The notes below the pieces were generated by a model. It did not search any database. It worked only from the letters and a program-made list of their open reading frames with translations, and had not been told where the DNA came from. A program made the translations under genes and the position numbers. A stretch of 14,919 bases of DNA from an uncultured Actinomycetes bacterium (GTDB lineage Bacteria > Actinomycetota > Actinomycetes > Nanopelagicales > Nanopelagicaceae). Position 1 is the stretch's first letter; each line of letters starts with the position of its first letter. Location: assembly GCA_937864205.1 (NCBI GenBank), contig CALMJB010000002.1, positions 1 to 14,919 of the forward strand. Reading direction: 5' to 3'. Positions 6,433-14,825 of this stretch are shown piece after piece.

Positions 6433-7606
6433 CAGCGCGTTCCACCAATTTGGTAACTTGATTGCGTCTTGCTACCCCGAGCACAAAGCCAACCGCGATT
6501 AAATCGGCCACCATTGAAGAGCCACCATAAGAAATAAATGGCAAGGTCACGCCGATTACCGGAATCAAGGAAGTAGCACAGGCAATATTTATGACCGCCT
6601 GAGTAAAGATCCAGCAACCGATTCCAGCGGTTGCATAACGTGAAAATGTGTCGGTGGTTCGAAGTGAGATGCGAAAAATTCCATAAATCAATGCCGCAAA
6701 TAGAAACAACACCATCATTGTTCCTAGTAATCCAAGCTCTTCGCCAATTACAGCAAATATAAAATCAGTATGAGCCTCAGCAAGATTTGCCCACTTTTGC
6801 CGACTTGCGCCAAGACCGACTCCGAATAAACCACCACTGGCCATTCCCATCAAACTATGGGCGGGCTGCCAACCGGCAAGTTTGTAATACTCATCTGCAA
6901 ATGGATTTAAAAATGCACTAAATCTGTGCAGTCGATACTGACTACTGAAAACAAATGCCGATCCAATTGCTGCTAAGACCGTTGTCACCAAAAACATAAA
7001 GCGCAATGGCAATCCGGCCACAAAAAGTATCGCTGAGAAAATCACCGCCACGATTAGCGCGGTTCCCAAATCTTTTTCAAAAAGTATCGGGCCGGCTATT
7101 AGAACAAATCCCGGAAGCAATGCAATTAAGCGACGATTAGCCTGCCATTTTGATTTAAAAGTGTCTATATTTCTTAATTGAAATGCACACCAAAGAATTA
7201 AACCGAATTTGGCAAATTCAGATGGCTGCAATGTAAATCCCGCCACCGAAATCCAGTTTCGATTTCCATTAATTTCTCGACTTATTCCCGGAATTAGTGG
7301 CAGGAGCAAAATCAGAATTGAAATCAGCAGGGCTTTAGGCGCAATTGAAATCCAACGTTTAGCTGGTTGGCGAAAACTCCAGATACCAAGCAAAGTTCCG
7401 ATAAATAGAAATAGTAATTGCTTAAAGAAAATTGAATAAGCTGATCCGTTATCAGTTAATGATGTAACCGCCGATGCCGACAAAACCATAGTGATTCCGA
7501 TTCCACAAAGTGCAGCGGTACTTCCCAGCACCAGGTAATAAGGCATCTCTGGCCTGGAAAACAGGCGCACATAAGTCTTGGTTTTACTAATAGTTGATTC
7601 AGACAT
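6425..7606 (-). CDS. ftsW: FtsW, SEDS-family septal peptidoglycan glycosyltransferase
   Basis: FtsW polymerises lipid II into glycan strands at the septum together with FtsI. The 393-residue protein has about ten hydrophobic segments. Diagnostic SEDS stretches are GNRNWISVAGFTLQPSEFAK (114-133), EKDLGTA (177-183) with the expected catalytic Asp at 179, the large extracellular loop ending AHTDFIFAVIGEELG (278-292), and PFISYGGSS (356-364). Placement between murD and murG favours FtsW over the elongation paralogue RodA. The extra C-terminal cytoplasmic tail seen in some actinobacterial FtsW proteins is absent; it ends soon after the last helix. Its ATG overlaps the murD stop by 8 bases (ATGTCTGA), the same arrangement as at the ftsW-murG junction. 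Confidence 0.95.
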   Translation of the reverse strand: MSESTISKTKTYVRLFSRPEMPYYLVLGSTAALCGIGITMVLSASAVTSLTDNGSAYSIFFKQLLFLFIGTLLGIWSFRQPAKRWISIAPKALLISILILLLPLIPGISREINGNRNWISVAGFTLQPSEFAKFGLILWCAFQLRNIDTFKSKWQANRRLIALLPGFVLIAGPILFEKDLGTALIVAVIFSAILFVAGLPLRFMFLVTTVLAAIGSAFVFSSQYRLHRFSAFLNPFADEYYKLAGWQPAHSLMGMASGGLFGVGLGASRQKWANLAEAHTDFIFAVIGEELGLLGTMMVLFLFAALIYGIFRISLRTTDTFSRYATAGIGCWIFTQAVINIACATSLIPVIGVTLPFISYGGSSMVADLIAVGFVLGVARRNQVTKLVERADV

Positions 7607-9065
7607 TGGCTAATTTCAGATTTGATTTAACGGCGCTGGCAAATAGCTCGCCCCGATGTGCGTAAGATTTAAATTGATCCATCGATGCACATGCCGGCGC
7701 CAGCAACACCGTGTCATTTGGCTGGGCAATCTCGATCGCTTTAATTACAACTTTTTCCATCAAACTCTCTGCCGAATTGGCATCAATAAGTGAAATCGGA
7801 ATTTGTGGCGCAAAATTCTTTAAGGACGTTGCAATTAAATCTCGATCTTGTCCGATCAAGATTGCAGCTTTTATACGCTTGTGACAGTTGCTTATAAGTT
7901 CATCCATTTTTGCACCTTTTGCTAACCCACCGGCAATCCAAATCACATTTTGATTTGCCAGTAATGCCGCTTGCGCAGAATGTGGGTTGGTCGCTTTTGA
8001 ATCGTCAATCCAACTTATTTCATTAACTTTCGCAATTAATTGCAATCGGTGATGATCGGTCTTGAATCGATTCAATCCGGTTTTAATTGCATCGTGGGAA
8101 ATACCAATCGACAAAGACAATCCAGCCGCGGCCATTGCATTCATTACATTATGCGGAACCGTGGGTTTGATATCGGATAACTCTGCAATTTCTTTTGCTT
8201 CTGCCTTAGCTTCTGCCTTAGCTTCTTCTTTAAATTCTGCTTTAGAGCCATTACTTAAACTCTTTGAATCACTTGTGAACGCTCGGTCAACTATTAGATT
8301 CTCAACTAAGCCAATTTCGCCCGGCTTTGGGGTGCTCAAAGAAAACCAGACAATCTTTTGATCTGCCGCTGGCGGATTAGCACCATTTATACGGTTTGTA
8401 ATCTCGGCATCGGATTTATTCAAGATCAAAGTTTTCGCAGATTTACCCAGCTTTAATTTTGCATCAGCGTAATTTTCAAAAGAGCCGTGCCAATCAATGT
8501 GATCTTCCGCGATATTCAAAACTGAGATTGCCTCATATTTTGGTAATTCGCTCCAGGCGATTTGAAAAGAGGAAAGCTCAAGCGCTAGGTAATCAAAAGC
8601 AGGTTTTCGAACGACAGATTCAATTACGGTTTCACCGACATTTCCACATGAGCGACCATTTACTTTGGCGGATTCGAAAATGCTCTGCACCATTTGAATT
8701 GTGGTGGTTTTGCCGTTGGTACCGGTTAGAGCGATCCATTTTTGATTCGGGGCAAGTTCTTGTTTTAACGACCAAGCCAAATCAACTTCACTAATTAACG
8801 GAATCGCCAATTCCTTAATTTTGCTGATAAATGGATGATCTAGTCGCCAACCTGGCGATACCACCGCTTGATGGAATTTTTCTGAATTAGTTAGTGAATC
8901 TAGTGAAGTTATTAATGGGTAATCTGTATTTACTTTTTTCTCATCTAGTATGGTGATTTTTGCACCAAAATCGGTTAGTACTTTTGCACAAGATTTTCCA
9001 GTAACACCGGCGCCAACAATTAAAATCTTTTGATTTTTTAATTGGCTAATCAAGAGACCACCCAT
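7599..9065 (-). CDS. murD: MurD, UDP-MurNAc-L-alanine--D-glutamate ligase
   Basis: MurD adds D-glutamate to UDP-MurNAc-L-Ala. Starting at the ATG at 9065 gives 488 residues beginning MGGLLISQLKNQKILIVGAG. The open frame extends upstream to another ATG at 9149, but those 28 residues do not resemble MurD and lie inside the mraY end, so the shorter start is chosen. A TTG at 9053, which would overlap the mraY stop as TTGA, is a second candidate. Motifs are the ATP loop GTNGKTTT (115-122), SSFQ (165-168), NYADAKLKL with the expected carbamylated Lys at 203, PHNVMNAMAAAG (304-315) and DDSKATNP (354-361). A charged insertion with five four-residue repeats (about 275-294) lies between LIVDRAF and the PHNVMNA motif, making the protein longer than many MurD proteins. 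Confidence 0.94.
   Translation of the reverse strand: MGGLLISQLKNQKILIVGAGVTGKSCAKVLTDFGAKITILDEKKVNTDYPLITSLDSLTNSEKFHQAVVSPGWRLDHPFISKIKELAIPLISEVDLAWSLKQELAPNQKWIALTGTNGKTTTIQMVQSIFESAKVNGRSCGNVGETVIESVVRKPAFDYLALELSSFQIAWSELPKYEAISVLNIAEDHIDWHGSFENYADAKLKLGKSAKTLILNKSDAEITNRINGANPPAADQKIVWFSLSTPKPGEIGLVENLIVDRAFTSDSKSLSNGSKAEFKEEAKAEAKAEAKEIAELSDIKPTVPHNVMNAMAAAGLSLSIGISHDAIKTGLNRFKTDHHRLQLIAKVNEISWIDDSKATNPHSAQAALLANQNVIWIAGGLAKGAKMDELISNCHKRIKAAILIGQDRDLIATSLKNFAPQIPISLIDANSAESLMEKVVIKAIEIAQPNDTVLLAPACASMDQFKSYAHRGELFASAVKSNLKLANV
8185..8244 (-). repeat. 12-bp tandem repeat inside murD (five units)
   Basis: On the plus strand GCTTCTGCCTTA occurs twice exactly (8197-8220), flanked by two diverged units (8221-8232, 8233-8244) and one more diverged unit (8185-8196). 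The minus strand encodes KAEF-KEEA-KAEA-KAEA-KEIA, residues 275-294 of MurD. The unit is a multiple of three, so copy-number change would keep the frame. The segment should be a charged helix or flexible loop on the protein surface. Confidence 0.85.
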
Positions 9066-10108
9066 TGTGCGTAAAACAAACCTAAACCAGCGGCTACACC
9101 AAGGGCTGCGATGATCCAGAATCGCACCACAATTGTCACTTCTCCCCAACCAACTAATTCAAAGTGATGTTGAAGCGGTGCCATCTTGAAGATGCGTTTA
9201 CCTTTTGAAATCTTGAAATATCCAACCTGCAAAATTACCGAAAGGGTTATGAGTACAAATAAAAATCCGAGAAATACTAATAAAAGTTGGGTGCGTAAAA
9301 CTATTGCGATTCCTGCAATTGCACCGCCAAGCGCTAGAGCACCAACATCACCCATGAATATTTTGGCTGGCGAAGTGTTCCACCATAAGAATCCGCCACA
9401 GGCACCGGCGAAGGCCGCTGATAACACCGCAATGTCTAGCGGATCTCGTACCAGATAACATTTTGAACCAGGAGTAACTGCGCAACTTTGTCCAAACTCC
9501 CAAACCCCAATCAAGATAAAGGCAACGAAAATCATCACGGCCGCACCAGTTGCTAATCCATCTAATCCATCGGTCAGATTTACGCCATTTGATGTTCCTA
9601 AGATCAAAAAGATTACCCAAATAATCACCAAAATCACGCCCAGCGTTATTGCGGTATCTCTAACAAATGAGAGTTGTTTTGAAATCGGAGTTAAACCATT
9701 TTCATCAGGAAATTTCAAACCAGCGAAGGCAAAGGCAGCTGCCACAATTACTTGTCCGAATATCTTTTGCCAAGCGGTTAATCCAAGTGATCGGCGTTTT
9801 GCGATTTTCAAATAATCATCTAGAAATCCAACTATGCCAAGACCGATTACTAAACCAAATACCAACAGTGCTGATGTAGTTATCGGCACTGAAGTTATTA
9901 GATGACTTGCCAGAAAACCGATACCAGCTGCAAAAATAATAATTAATCCACCCATAGTCGGGGTGCCACTTTTTATTTGATGAGTGGTTGGTCCGTCATT
10001 GCGAATGAATTGACCAAATCCTCGTTTTGACAAGAATCGAATAAAAATTGGTGTGCCAAAGAATGCAAGTAATGCTGCAATCGCACCGGAAAGCAAAATA
10101 CCGCGCAC
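9050..10108 (-). CDS. mraY: MraY, phospho-MurNAc-pentapeptide transferase
   Basis: MraY transfers phospho-MurNAc-pentapeptide from UDP to undecaprenyl phosphate, forming lipid I in the inner membrane. About ten hydrophobic segments and all signature motifs are present: NDGPTTHQIKSGTPTMGG (37-54), FLDDYLK (95-101) with the DD pair, NLTDGLDGLATG (177-188), MGDVGALALGG (252-262) and APLQHHFE (310-317). The start chosen is GTG at 10108 (VRGILLSGAIA, 352 residues). GGGGAG sits 7 bases before it and the reading begins on the last base of the murF stop (TAGTG). The frame also allows a GTG five codons earlier (10123), which has a poorer ribosome binding site and adds residues not typical of the family. 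Confidence 0.96.
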   Translation of the reverse strand: MRGILLSGAIAALLAFFGTPIFIRFLSKRGFGQFIRNDGPTTHQIKSGTPTMGGLIIIFAAGIGFLASHLITSVPITTSALLVFGLVIGLGIVGFLDDYLKIAKRRSLGLTAWQKIFGQVIVAAAFAFAGLKFPDENGLTPISKQLSFVRDTAITLGVILVIIWVIFLILGTSNGVNLTDGLDGLATGAAVMIFVAFILIGVWEFGQSCAVTPGSKCYLVRDPLDIAVLSAAFAGACGGFLWWNTSPAKIFMGDVGALALGGAIAGIAIVLRTQLLLVFLGFLFVLITLSVILQVGYFKISKGKRIFKMAPLQHHFELVGWGEVTIVVRFWIIAALGVAAGLGLFYAQWVVS

Positions 10109-11520
10109 TACTTTGCTCCCCACTCTTGTTCGATTAACTGCACGATTTCCTCAAATCTTTCAGAGCGAGATGCTTTGACCAGCACCACGTCGGCAGGTTG
10201 TAAATGCTTGACCAACTCTAGAACTGCCGCCAAATCTTTTGCTAGATGGCACTCCATCTCATCCTCATTAATCGGCAGATTAATCGGCGGATTTAGCGGT
10301 GCTGCACCATTTTGTAAATCAGATTTCAGATAAAGGTCGGTTTTCGCCGATACAAAGTGATCAATCTTTAAATTACCGGCAAACTTACGAATGCCAATGT
10401 GAGCAGATAATTCCAAATTTCCTAACTCGCCCATTTTTCCAACCATTGCCCAAGCCGATCCGCCCCGCTCTTGTGCCAGTAACGCCAATGTTTCTAATGC
10501 AACCTCCATCGCATCTGGGCTGGCGTTATAAGAATCATCAATGACCAAGATCGGTCCGAATTCCCGAATAAACATGCGATTTTTTAACTTTACTTCAAGA
10601 TTAGAAAGACCATTGGCAATTACATCTACATTTATTCCGAGTGCATATGTTGCAGCTGCAGCTGCGAGTGCATTATTTATTTGATGAGCACCAACAAGTG
10701 GTAACGCAACCTGCGCCCGACCATTTGGCGTAACTAATTCGAATTTGGGATAACCGCTGCGCATTTCTACATCGGTAGCGCGAACTTCGCCGCTGGTGCC
10801 AAATTTAATAGTTTTAATTCCCAAACCATCTGCCATATAGGGTGTGAATTCATCATAAGTACCTAATACTGCGGTACCGGTTTTTGGCAGACCAGTAATT
10901 AATTCCGCTTTTGCTTTTGCAATATTTTCACGAGAGCCAAATTCTCCTAAATGAGCGGTACCAACTAACAAAACTAAGCCGACATCTGGTTGGACCGCTT
11001 TAGTTAATCGCAAAATATCCCCGTTGTGTCTTGCTCCCATTTCGATAACACAGTATTTAGTCGATTTGGTACAACGAAGAAAAGTATGCGGCACTCCATA
11101 ATCGGTATTTAAGTTTCCTTCTGTTGCAACTGTTGTTCCAACTTGCGACAAAATTCCATTGAGTAATTCTTTAGTAGTACTTTTTCCATTTGATCCAGTT
11201 ATGCCAATTACTTTTAGATTTGGCAGCATTGTCCGTACATAGTTAGAAAGAGCCAATAGCGCATCAGCCACATTAGAAACCAGGATGTGCGGAACCGAAA
11301 CCGATTTAGTTGCCAAGACAAATTTAGCGCCGGCTGCGATTGCCGACTTAGCAAAATCATGGCCATCGAATTTTTCGCCAACGATAGCTACGAAAAAAGT
11401 TCCGGCTGTAACTTTGCGAGAATCAAGTACCGGCACCTGATTTAAAATCTCATTTTCTTTTATGTCGTGCAAAGTTCCATTAACTGCTTTAGCAAATTCA
11501 CTTGCTGTTAAATCAATCAT
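10108..11520 (-). CDS. murF: MurF, UDP-MurNAc-tripeptide--D-Ala-D-Ala ligase
   Basis: MurF adds D-alanyl-D-alanine to UDP-MurNAc-tripeptide, finishing the cytoplasmic precursor. The 470-residue protein has the Mur ligase three-domain plan: an N-terminal domain with DSRKVTAGTFFVAIVGEKFDG (33-53), the ATP loop GSNGKSTTK (109-117), the MurF-typical EGNLNTDYGVP (134-144) and EMGARHNGDI (160-169), and DDSYNASPDAM (328-338) in the C-terminal domain. A short Asn/Pro/Ile repeat lies in the C-terminal domain (plus-strand 10267-10302). The ligase for D-Ala-D-Ala itself (ddl) is not in this cluster. The ATG overlaps the murE stop by 4 bases (ATGA), and its own stop touches the mraY start, so murE-murF-mraY should be translationally coupled. 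Confidence 0.97.
   Translation of the reverse strand: MIDLTASEFAKAVNGTLHDIKENEILNQVPVLDSRKVTAGTFFVAIVGEKFDGHDFAKSAIAAGAKFVLATKSVSVPHILVSNVADALLALSNYVRTMLPNLKVIGITGSNGKSTTKELLNGILSQVGTTVATEGNLNTDYGVPHTFLRCTKSTKYCVIEMGARHNGDILRLTKAVQPDVGLVLLVGTAHLGEFGSRENIAKAKAELITGLPKTGTAVLGTYDEFTPYMADGLGIKTIKFGTSGEVRATDVEMRSGYPKFELVTPNGRAQVALPLVGAHQINNALAAAAATYALGINVDVIANGLSNLEVKLKNRMFIREFGPILVIDDSYNASPDAMEVALETLALLAQERGGSAWAMVGKMGELGNLELSAHIGIRKFAGNLKIDHFVSAKTDLYLKSDLQNGAAPLNPPINLPINEDEMECHLAKDLAAVLELVKHLQPADVVLVKASRSERFEEIVQLIEQEWGAK
10116..10121 (-). promoter_or_regulatory. Ribosome binding site of mraY
   Basis: GGGGAG lies inside the last codons of murF, 7 bases before the GTG at 10108. It is one of the strongest such sites in the cluster and decides between the two possible GTG starts of mraY. 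Confidence 0.7.
10267..10302 (-). repeat. 12-bp tandem repeat inside murF (three units)
   Basis: ATTAATCGGCAG and ATTAATCGGCGG stand side by side on the plus strand (10267-10290), followed by a diverged unit (10291-10302). The minus strand reads APLN-PPIN-LPIN, in frame with the codons. It falls in the C-terminal domain of MurF, in a stretch unlikely to be part of the conserved core. The period matches that of the murD repeat. Confidence 0.7.
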
Positions 11521-12983
11521 TTAGTCTTCGCATTCAAAATCGCGGTTTGCAATTGCAAACGATCATCAAACGGGTGCTTAACACCATCAATTTCTTGACC
11601 AACTTCGTGTCCCTTGCCAAGTACCAAAATACAATCATTGCTGCCCGCAACACTTACTGCGTATTCGATTGCAGATTTGCGATCAACTACTACTTTGCTA
11701 GGTGAATTGATGGTCAATCCTTTGGTCATTTGCTCCAGAATCAACTCTGCATTTTCGCTTCTGGGGTTATCACTGGTGAAAATCGCGACATCGCTGAATT
11801 TTGAGAGCGCCTGCCCCATGGGGTTTCTTTTGGAGGCATCCCGATCGCCGCCGCAGCCAAGCACGGCAATAATTTTCCCCTTTGTGAATTGTCTGGCCGT
11901 TTGCAAAACATTGGCGACTGCATCTGGTGTGTGTGCGTAATCGACCAGCGCGGTGAAATTTTGTCCGGCGGTTATTGGTTCTAGTCGTCCGGACACAGGT
12001 TTTAGAAGTTTTACCGCTGCCGCTACTTCGGATGCAGACAAACCAAGTTGGTGAGTAATAGCCACTGAAATTAAAAGATTTTCTAGATTGTATGAACCAA
12101 GAAAATTAAACTCAGTTGTGATCTTCTCATCCGCTAAATTTAAAGTAAGCATATTATTTTTCGAATTAAAATCGATTACCGAATAATCTGCTGTCTGATT
12201 TTTGACCGAAACAGTTGTCGCTGGGATATTTAAAATCGATTTTAGTTTGATTCCATAATCATTGTCTAGATTGATTACCGCAAAATCTGAGAGTTTAGAT
12301 TCAAACAACTTACATTTAGCGGCAAAGTAATTTGCCATTGTGCCATGAAAATCTAGATGATCTTGAGTTAGATTTGTAAAGGCGCTTACATTGAAATGGG
12401 CACCAACTATTCGATCTAGTGCCAATGCATGACTGCTCACTTCCATCACTAAATGGGTGACTCCGCTTTCAACGGCGGTGGCAGCAAAACTTTGTAGATC
12501 GATAGATTCGGGCGTGGTTCGCTCTGCGGAAAATTCTCTGTCATTGATTTCTAATAAAACGGTTCCAAGTAACGCAGTTTTGTAGCCGTGAAACTTCAAA
12601 ATTTGATTAACAAAACTGGCCGATGTGGTCTTGCCATTAGTACCGGTAATGCCAATTGATTTAAGTTTGCTGAAAGGTTGATCGTAGAACCAGGCTGCTA
12701 TCAAACCCATTTCGTGGCGGGGATTTTCGCAACGAAATATCGGAATAGTCTGATCTGCTAACTGTATTTTTGAATCAGTCAGCACCGCCACCGCTCCATT
12801 TTTTATAGCGGTATCCAGAAAATTTATGCCATGAGTTTTTGCTCCGGCAAGCGCAATAAATAAATCTCCGGCCTTGGTTTGGGCAGCGTTAAGGGAGAGC
12901 CCTGTGATCTTTATTGATTTAGAAAAAATTACAGGTGAATAATTAGCTAAATCCTTTTCGAATTTTGCTTTTGGGCGAATCAT
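11517..12983 (-). CDS. murE: MurE, UDP-MurNAc-L-Ala-D-Glu--diamino acid ligase (probably meso-DAP)
   Basis: MurE adds the third residue of the stem peptide. The 488-residue protein shows GTNGKTT (114-120), ERTTPES (154-160), MEVSSHALALDR (180-191), DHLDFHG (208-214), the Lys expected to be carbamylated near 223 (AAKCKLF), DYAHTPDA (348-355), GCGGDRD (376-382), DNPRSE (405-410) and GKGHE (456-460). DNPR is the signature of enzymes that add meso-diaminopimelate; lysine-adding enzymes lack this Arg. The wall is therefore predicted to be of the DAP type. The ATG follows the ftsI stop by three bases and its stop overlaps murF as ATGA. The ribosome binding site is weak, which fits coupling to ftsI. 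Confidence 0.97.
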   Translation of the reverse strand: MIRPKAKFEKDLANYSPVIFSKSIKITGLSLNAAQTKAGDLFIALAGAKTHGINFLDTAIKNGAVAVLTDSKIQLADQTIPIFRCENPRHEMGLIAAWFYDQPFSKLKSIGITGTNGKTTSASFVNQILKFHGYKTALLGTVLLEINDREFSAERTTPESIDLQSFAATAVESGVTHLVMEVSSHALALDRIVGAHFNVSAFTNLTQDHLDFHGTMANYFAAKCKLFESKLSDFAVINLDNDYGIKLKSILNIPATTVSVKNQTADYSVIDFNSKNNMLTLNLADEKITTEFNFLGSYNLENLLISVAITHQLGLSASEVAAAVKLLKPVSGRLEPITAGQNFTALVDYAHTPDAVANVLQTARQFTKGKIIAVLGCGGDRDASKRNPMGQALSKFSDVAIFTSDNPRSENAELILEQMTKGLTINSPSKVVVDRKSAIEYAVSVAGSNDCILVLGKGHEVGQEIDGVKHPFDDRLQLQTAILNAKTK

Positions 12984-12986
12984 TTT

Positions 12987-14825
12987 TCAAGCTCGCTTGG
13001 CAGGTTTTGCATTCGAATTATTTTTTGAATTCAATGCTGCTTCGGTCAGTTGATAAGAAATCTGACTTGGCGCGGTTGGCGCAACTTTCTCACTCTGCAA
13101 AACAAAACTCATCACCGTTTTGAAAACTGGTGCGGCTAATAATCCTCCGTAATAAACCCCTTTAGGATCTTGAATAATTACGCTCACCACATATTTAGGT
13201 TGATCAGCTGGTGCCATTCCAATAAATGATGCGGTGTATCCGCTGTAACAATTGCATGAGTTGTTATAACGCTGAGCGGTGCCAGTCTTACCAGCGATTC
13301 GATATCCCGAAATTGCCGCCTGAGGTGCGGTACCTTGATTTGAAACCACGCTCTCTAACATGTTACGCAATTCGCTGGCATTTTCTGGACTCATAACTTT
13401 TACCGAATCTGAGGATTTCGCTCTGGTGTAATTTCCATGTTCATCATAAGTGCCTGCCAAAATCGTAGGTTTCACTCTAATTCCATTGTTTGCAATCGTT
13501 GCAAAAACACTGGTTGCTTGCAGTGCAGTCACCGAATACCCCTGACCAAAAGAAAAAGTTGGCAGCGAGGTGCCAGACCACTCTTTTACTGGGCGAAGTA
13601 ACCCAGCAGATTCTCCGGGTAATTTCGAATTGGTGCTTTCACCAATTCCAAACTTTTTCAAATAGTCATACAACGTATCTTTACCCAACATTTGTCCAAC
13701 TTTGATGGCTCCGGTATTGCTTGAAACCGCAAGTAATCCAGTGGTGGTTAATCGCAAATCTGGATGCGAATCATGGTCGTGGAAAGTTGCATCATAAATC
13801 TTCATTTTGTCGGGAATTGTAAAAACTGTTTCGGGCGTAACTTTGCCCTCTTCCAGCGCCGCTGCAACTGTGATTACTTTTCCAGTTGAGCCAGGTTCAA
13901 ATACCTCTTGAGCTGCGGGATTTCGAGTTTGTTCAATCGTGAGATTTTTGGTGTTTGCTGGATCAAAATTTGGCGCACTTGCCTGCGCCAAAATTGCACC
14001 GGTGCGCGGATCCATAACAATTACAGTTCCAGATCTTGCCGAACTTTTCTTCACAACCTCGGAAATTGCATTCTGTGCGACCCACTGCACATCACGATCA
14101 ATTGTTAGTTTGATGCTGGTGCCGGCTTTAGCCGGTACTTCAATCTGTTCTGAGCCCGGAATTATGTTTCCAATTCCATTTGCATATCGGTAGCGGCCAT
14201 TTTGTCCGGCTAGATATGGATTCAAACTGCTTTCAATTCCAACAGAACCATCACCTTGATCATTGATGATTCCAATTAATGAAGCGGTCATTTCGCCATT
14301 TGGATAATCTCGAATATAACTTCGCGTAGGAATTAATCCGCCGACCCGTTTCGTGATTCCATCTTTTTCCTTCATTACCGCCTTGTTGTATTCGCTAATT
14401 GCTGTGTAAATAGATCGCCAAATGTCGGGATTAATCTCTTTGGCAATTACCACATAACGTTTTGTACCGGTTAATTCGACGGTTAATTCGGCAACCGATT
14501 GATTCAAGAACGGTGCAATTAATTCGGCGACTTTCTGCGGATTGCCAACCACGGTCTGGTCGGCTGCGATGTTTATTGCCGAAACACTTCGAGCTAATTC
14601 AACGCCATTAATGTCATAAATAGTTCCGCGCGGGGCGAGCAAGGTATTTACTTTGGTAAGTTCGTTGTTTGCTTTGGCAGCAAACTTTGCGGCTCGAATT
14701 GATTGCACATCAATCAGGCGCAAAGTAAATATTGTGAAGATAAAAATTAATATGAAGACCATGGTGCGAATGCGAGATTTGGTAAGAGCAGATCGGGAAT
14801 GAATTTGATGATTAATTTGACTCAT
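12987..14825 (-). CDS. ftsI: FtsI (PBP3-type), septal peptidoglycan transpeptidase
   Basis: This class B penicillin-binding protein cross-links septal peptidoglycan beside FtsW. The 612-residue protein has a short basic cytoplasmic tail and one membrane segment (about 22-40). The pedestal domain starts with LLAPRGTIYD (62-71) and includes GSVGIESSLNPYLAG (193-207). The transpeptidase domain has all three catalytic motifs: STGK (313-316, nucleophile Ser313), SSN (368-370) and KTGTAQ (513-518). Just after KTG lies a Cys-x-Cys-Tyr group (524-527), possibly a disulfide or metal site outside the cytoplasm. The C-terminus is a Ser/Asn/Lys-rich tail after residue 580. The ATG overlaps the stop of the preceding gene as ATGA. 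No PASTA domain is present. Confidence 0.96.
   Translation of the reverse strand: MSQINHQIHSRSALTKSRIRTMVFILIFIFTIFTLRLIDVQSIRAAKFAAKANNELTKVNTLLAPRGTIYDINGVELARSVSAINIAADQTVVGNPQKVAELIAPFLNQSVAELTVELTGTKRYVVIAKEINPDIWRSIYTAISEYNKAVMKEKDGITKRVGGLIPTRSYIRDYPNGEMTASLIGIINDQGDGSVGIESSLNPYLAGQNGRYRYANGIGNIIPGSEQIEVPAKAGTSIKLTIDRDVQWVAQNAISEVVKKSSARSGTVIVMDPRTGAILAQASAPNFDPANTKNLTIEQTRNPAAQEVFEPGSTGKVITVAAALEEGKVTPETVFTIPDKMKIYDATFHDHDSHPDLRLTTTGLLAVSSNTGAIKVGQMLGKDTLYDYLKKFGIGESTNSKLPGESAGLLRPVKEWSGTSLPTFSFGQGYSVTALQATSVFATIANNGIRVKPTILAGTYDEHGNYTRAKSSDSVKVMSPENASELRNMLESVVSNQGTAPQAAISGYRIAGKTGTAQRYNNSCNCYSGYTASFIGMAPADQPKYVVSVIIQDPKGVYYGGLLAAPVFKTVMSFVLQSEKVAPTAPSQISYQLTEAALNSKNNSNAKPAKRA

Noticed and set aside
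8459..8794. Open frame of 111 codons on the plus strand opposite murD
   Set aside because: It is fully antisense to conserved MurD sequence, has an odd composition, and shows no recognisable motif or credible start region.
9066..9149. 28-codon N-terminal extension of murD from the upstream ATG
   Set aside because: It lies entirely inside mraY, the residues (many Arg, Trp, Cys) do not resemble MurD, and a family-like start follows at 9065.
9348..9620. Open frame of 90 codons on the minus strand within mraY
   Set aside because: It is a shifted frame of the MraY membrane segments, with Trp/Arg-rich composition typical of an out-of-frame reading.
11614..11940. Open frame of 108 codons on the plus strand opposite murE
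   Set aside because: It mirrors the conserved C-terminal domain of MurE; its openness is explained by MurE codon use on the other strand.
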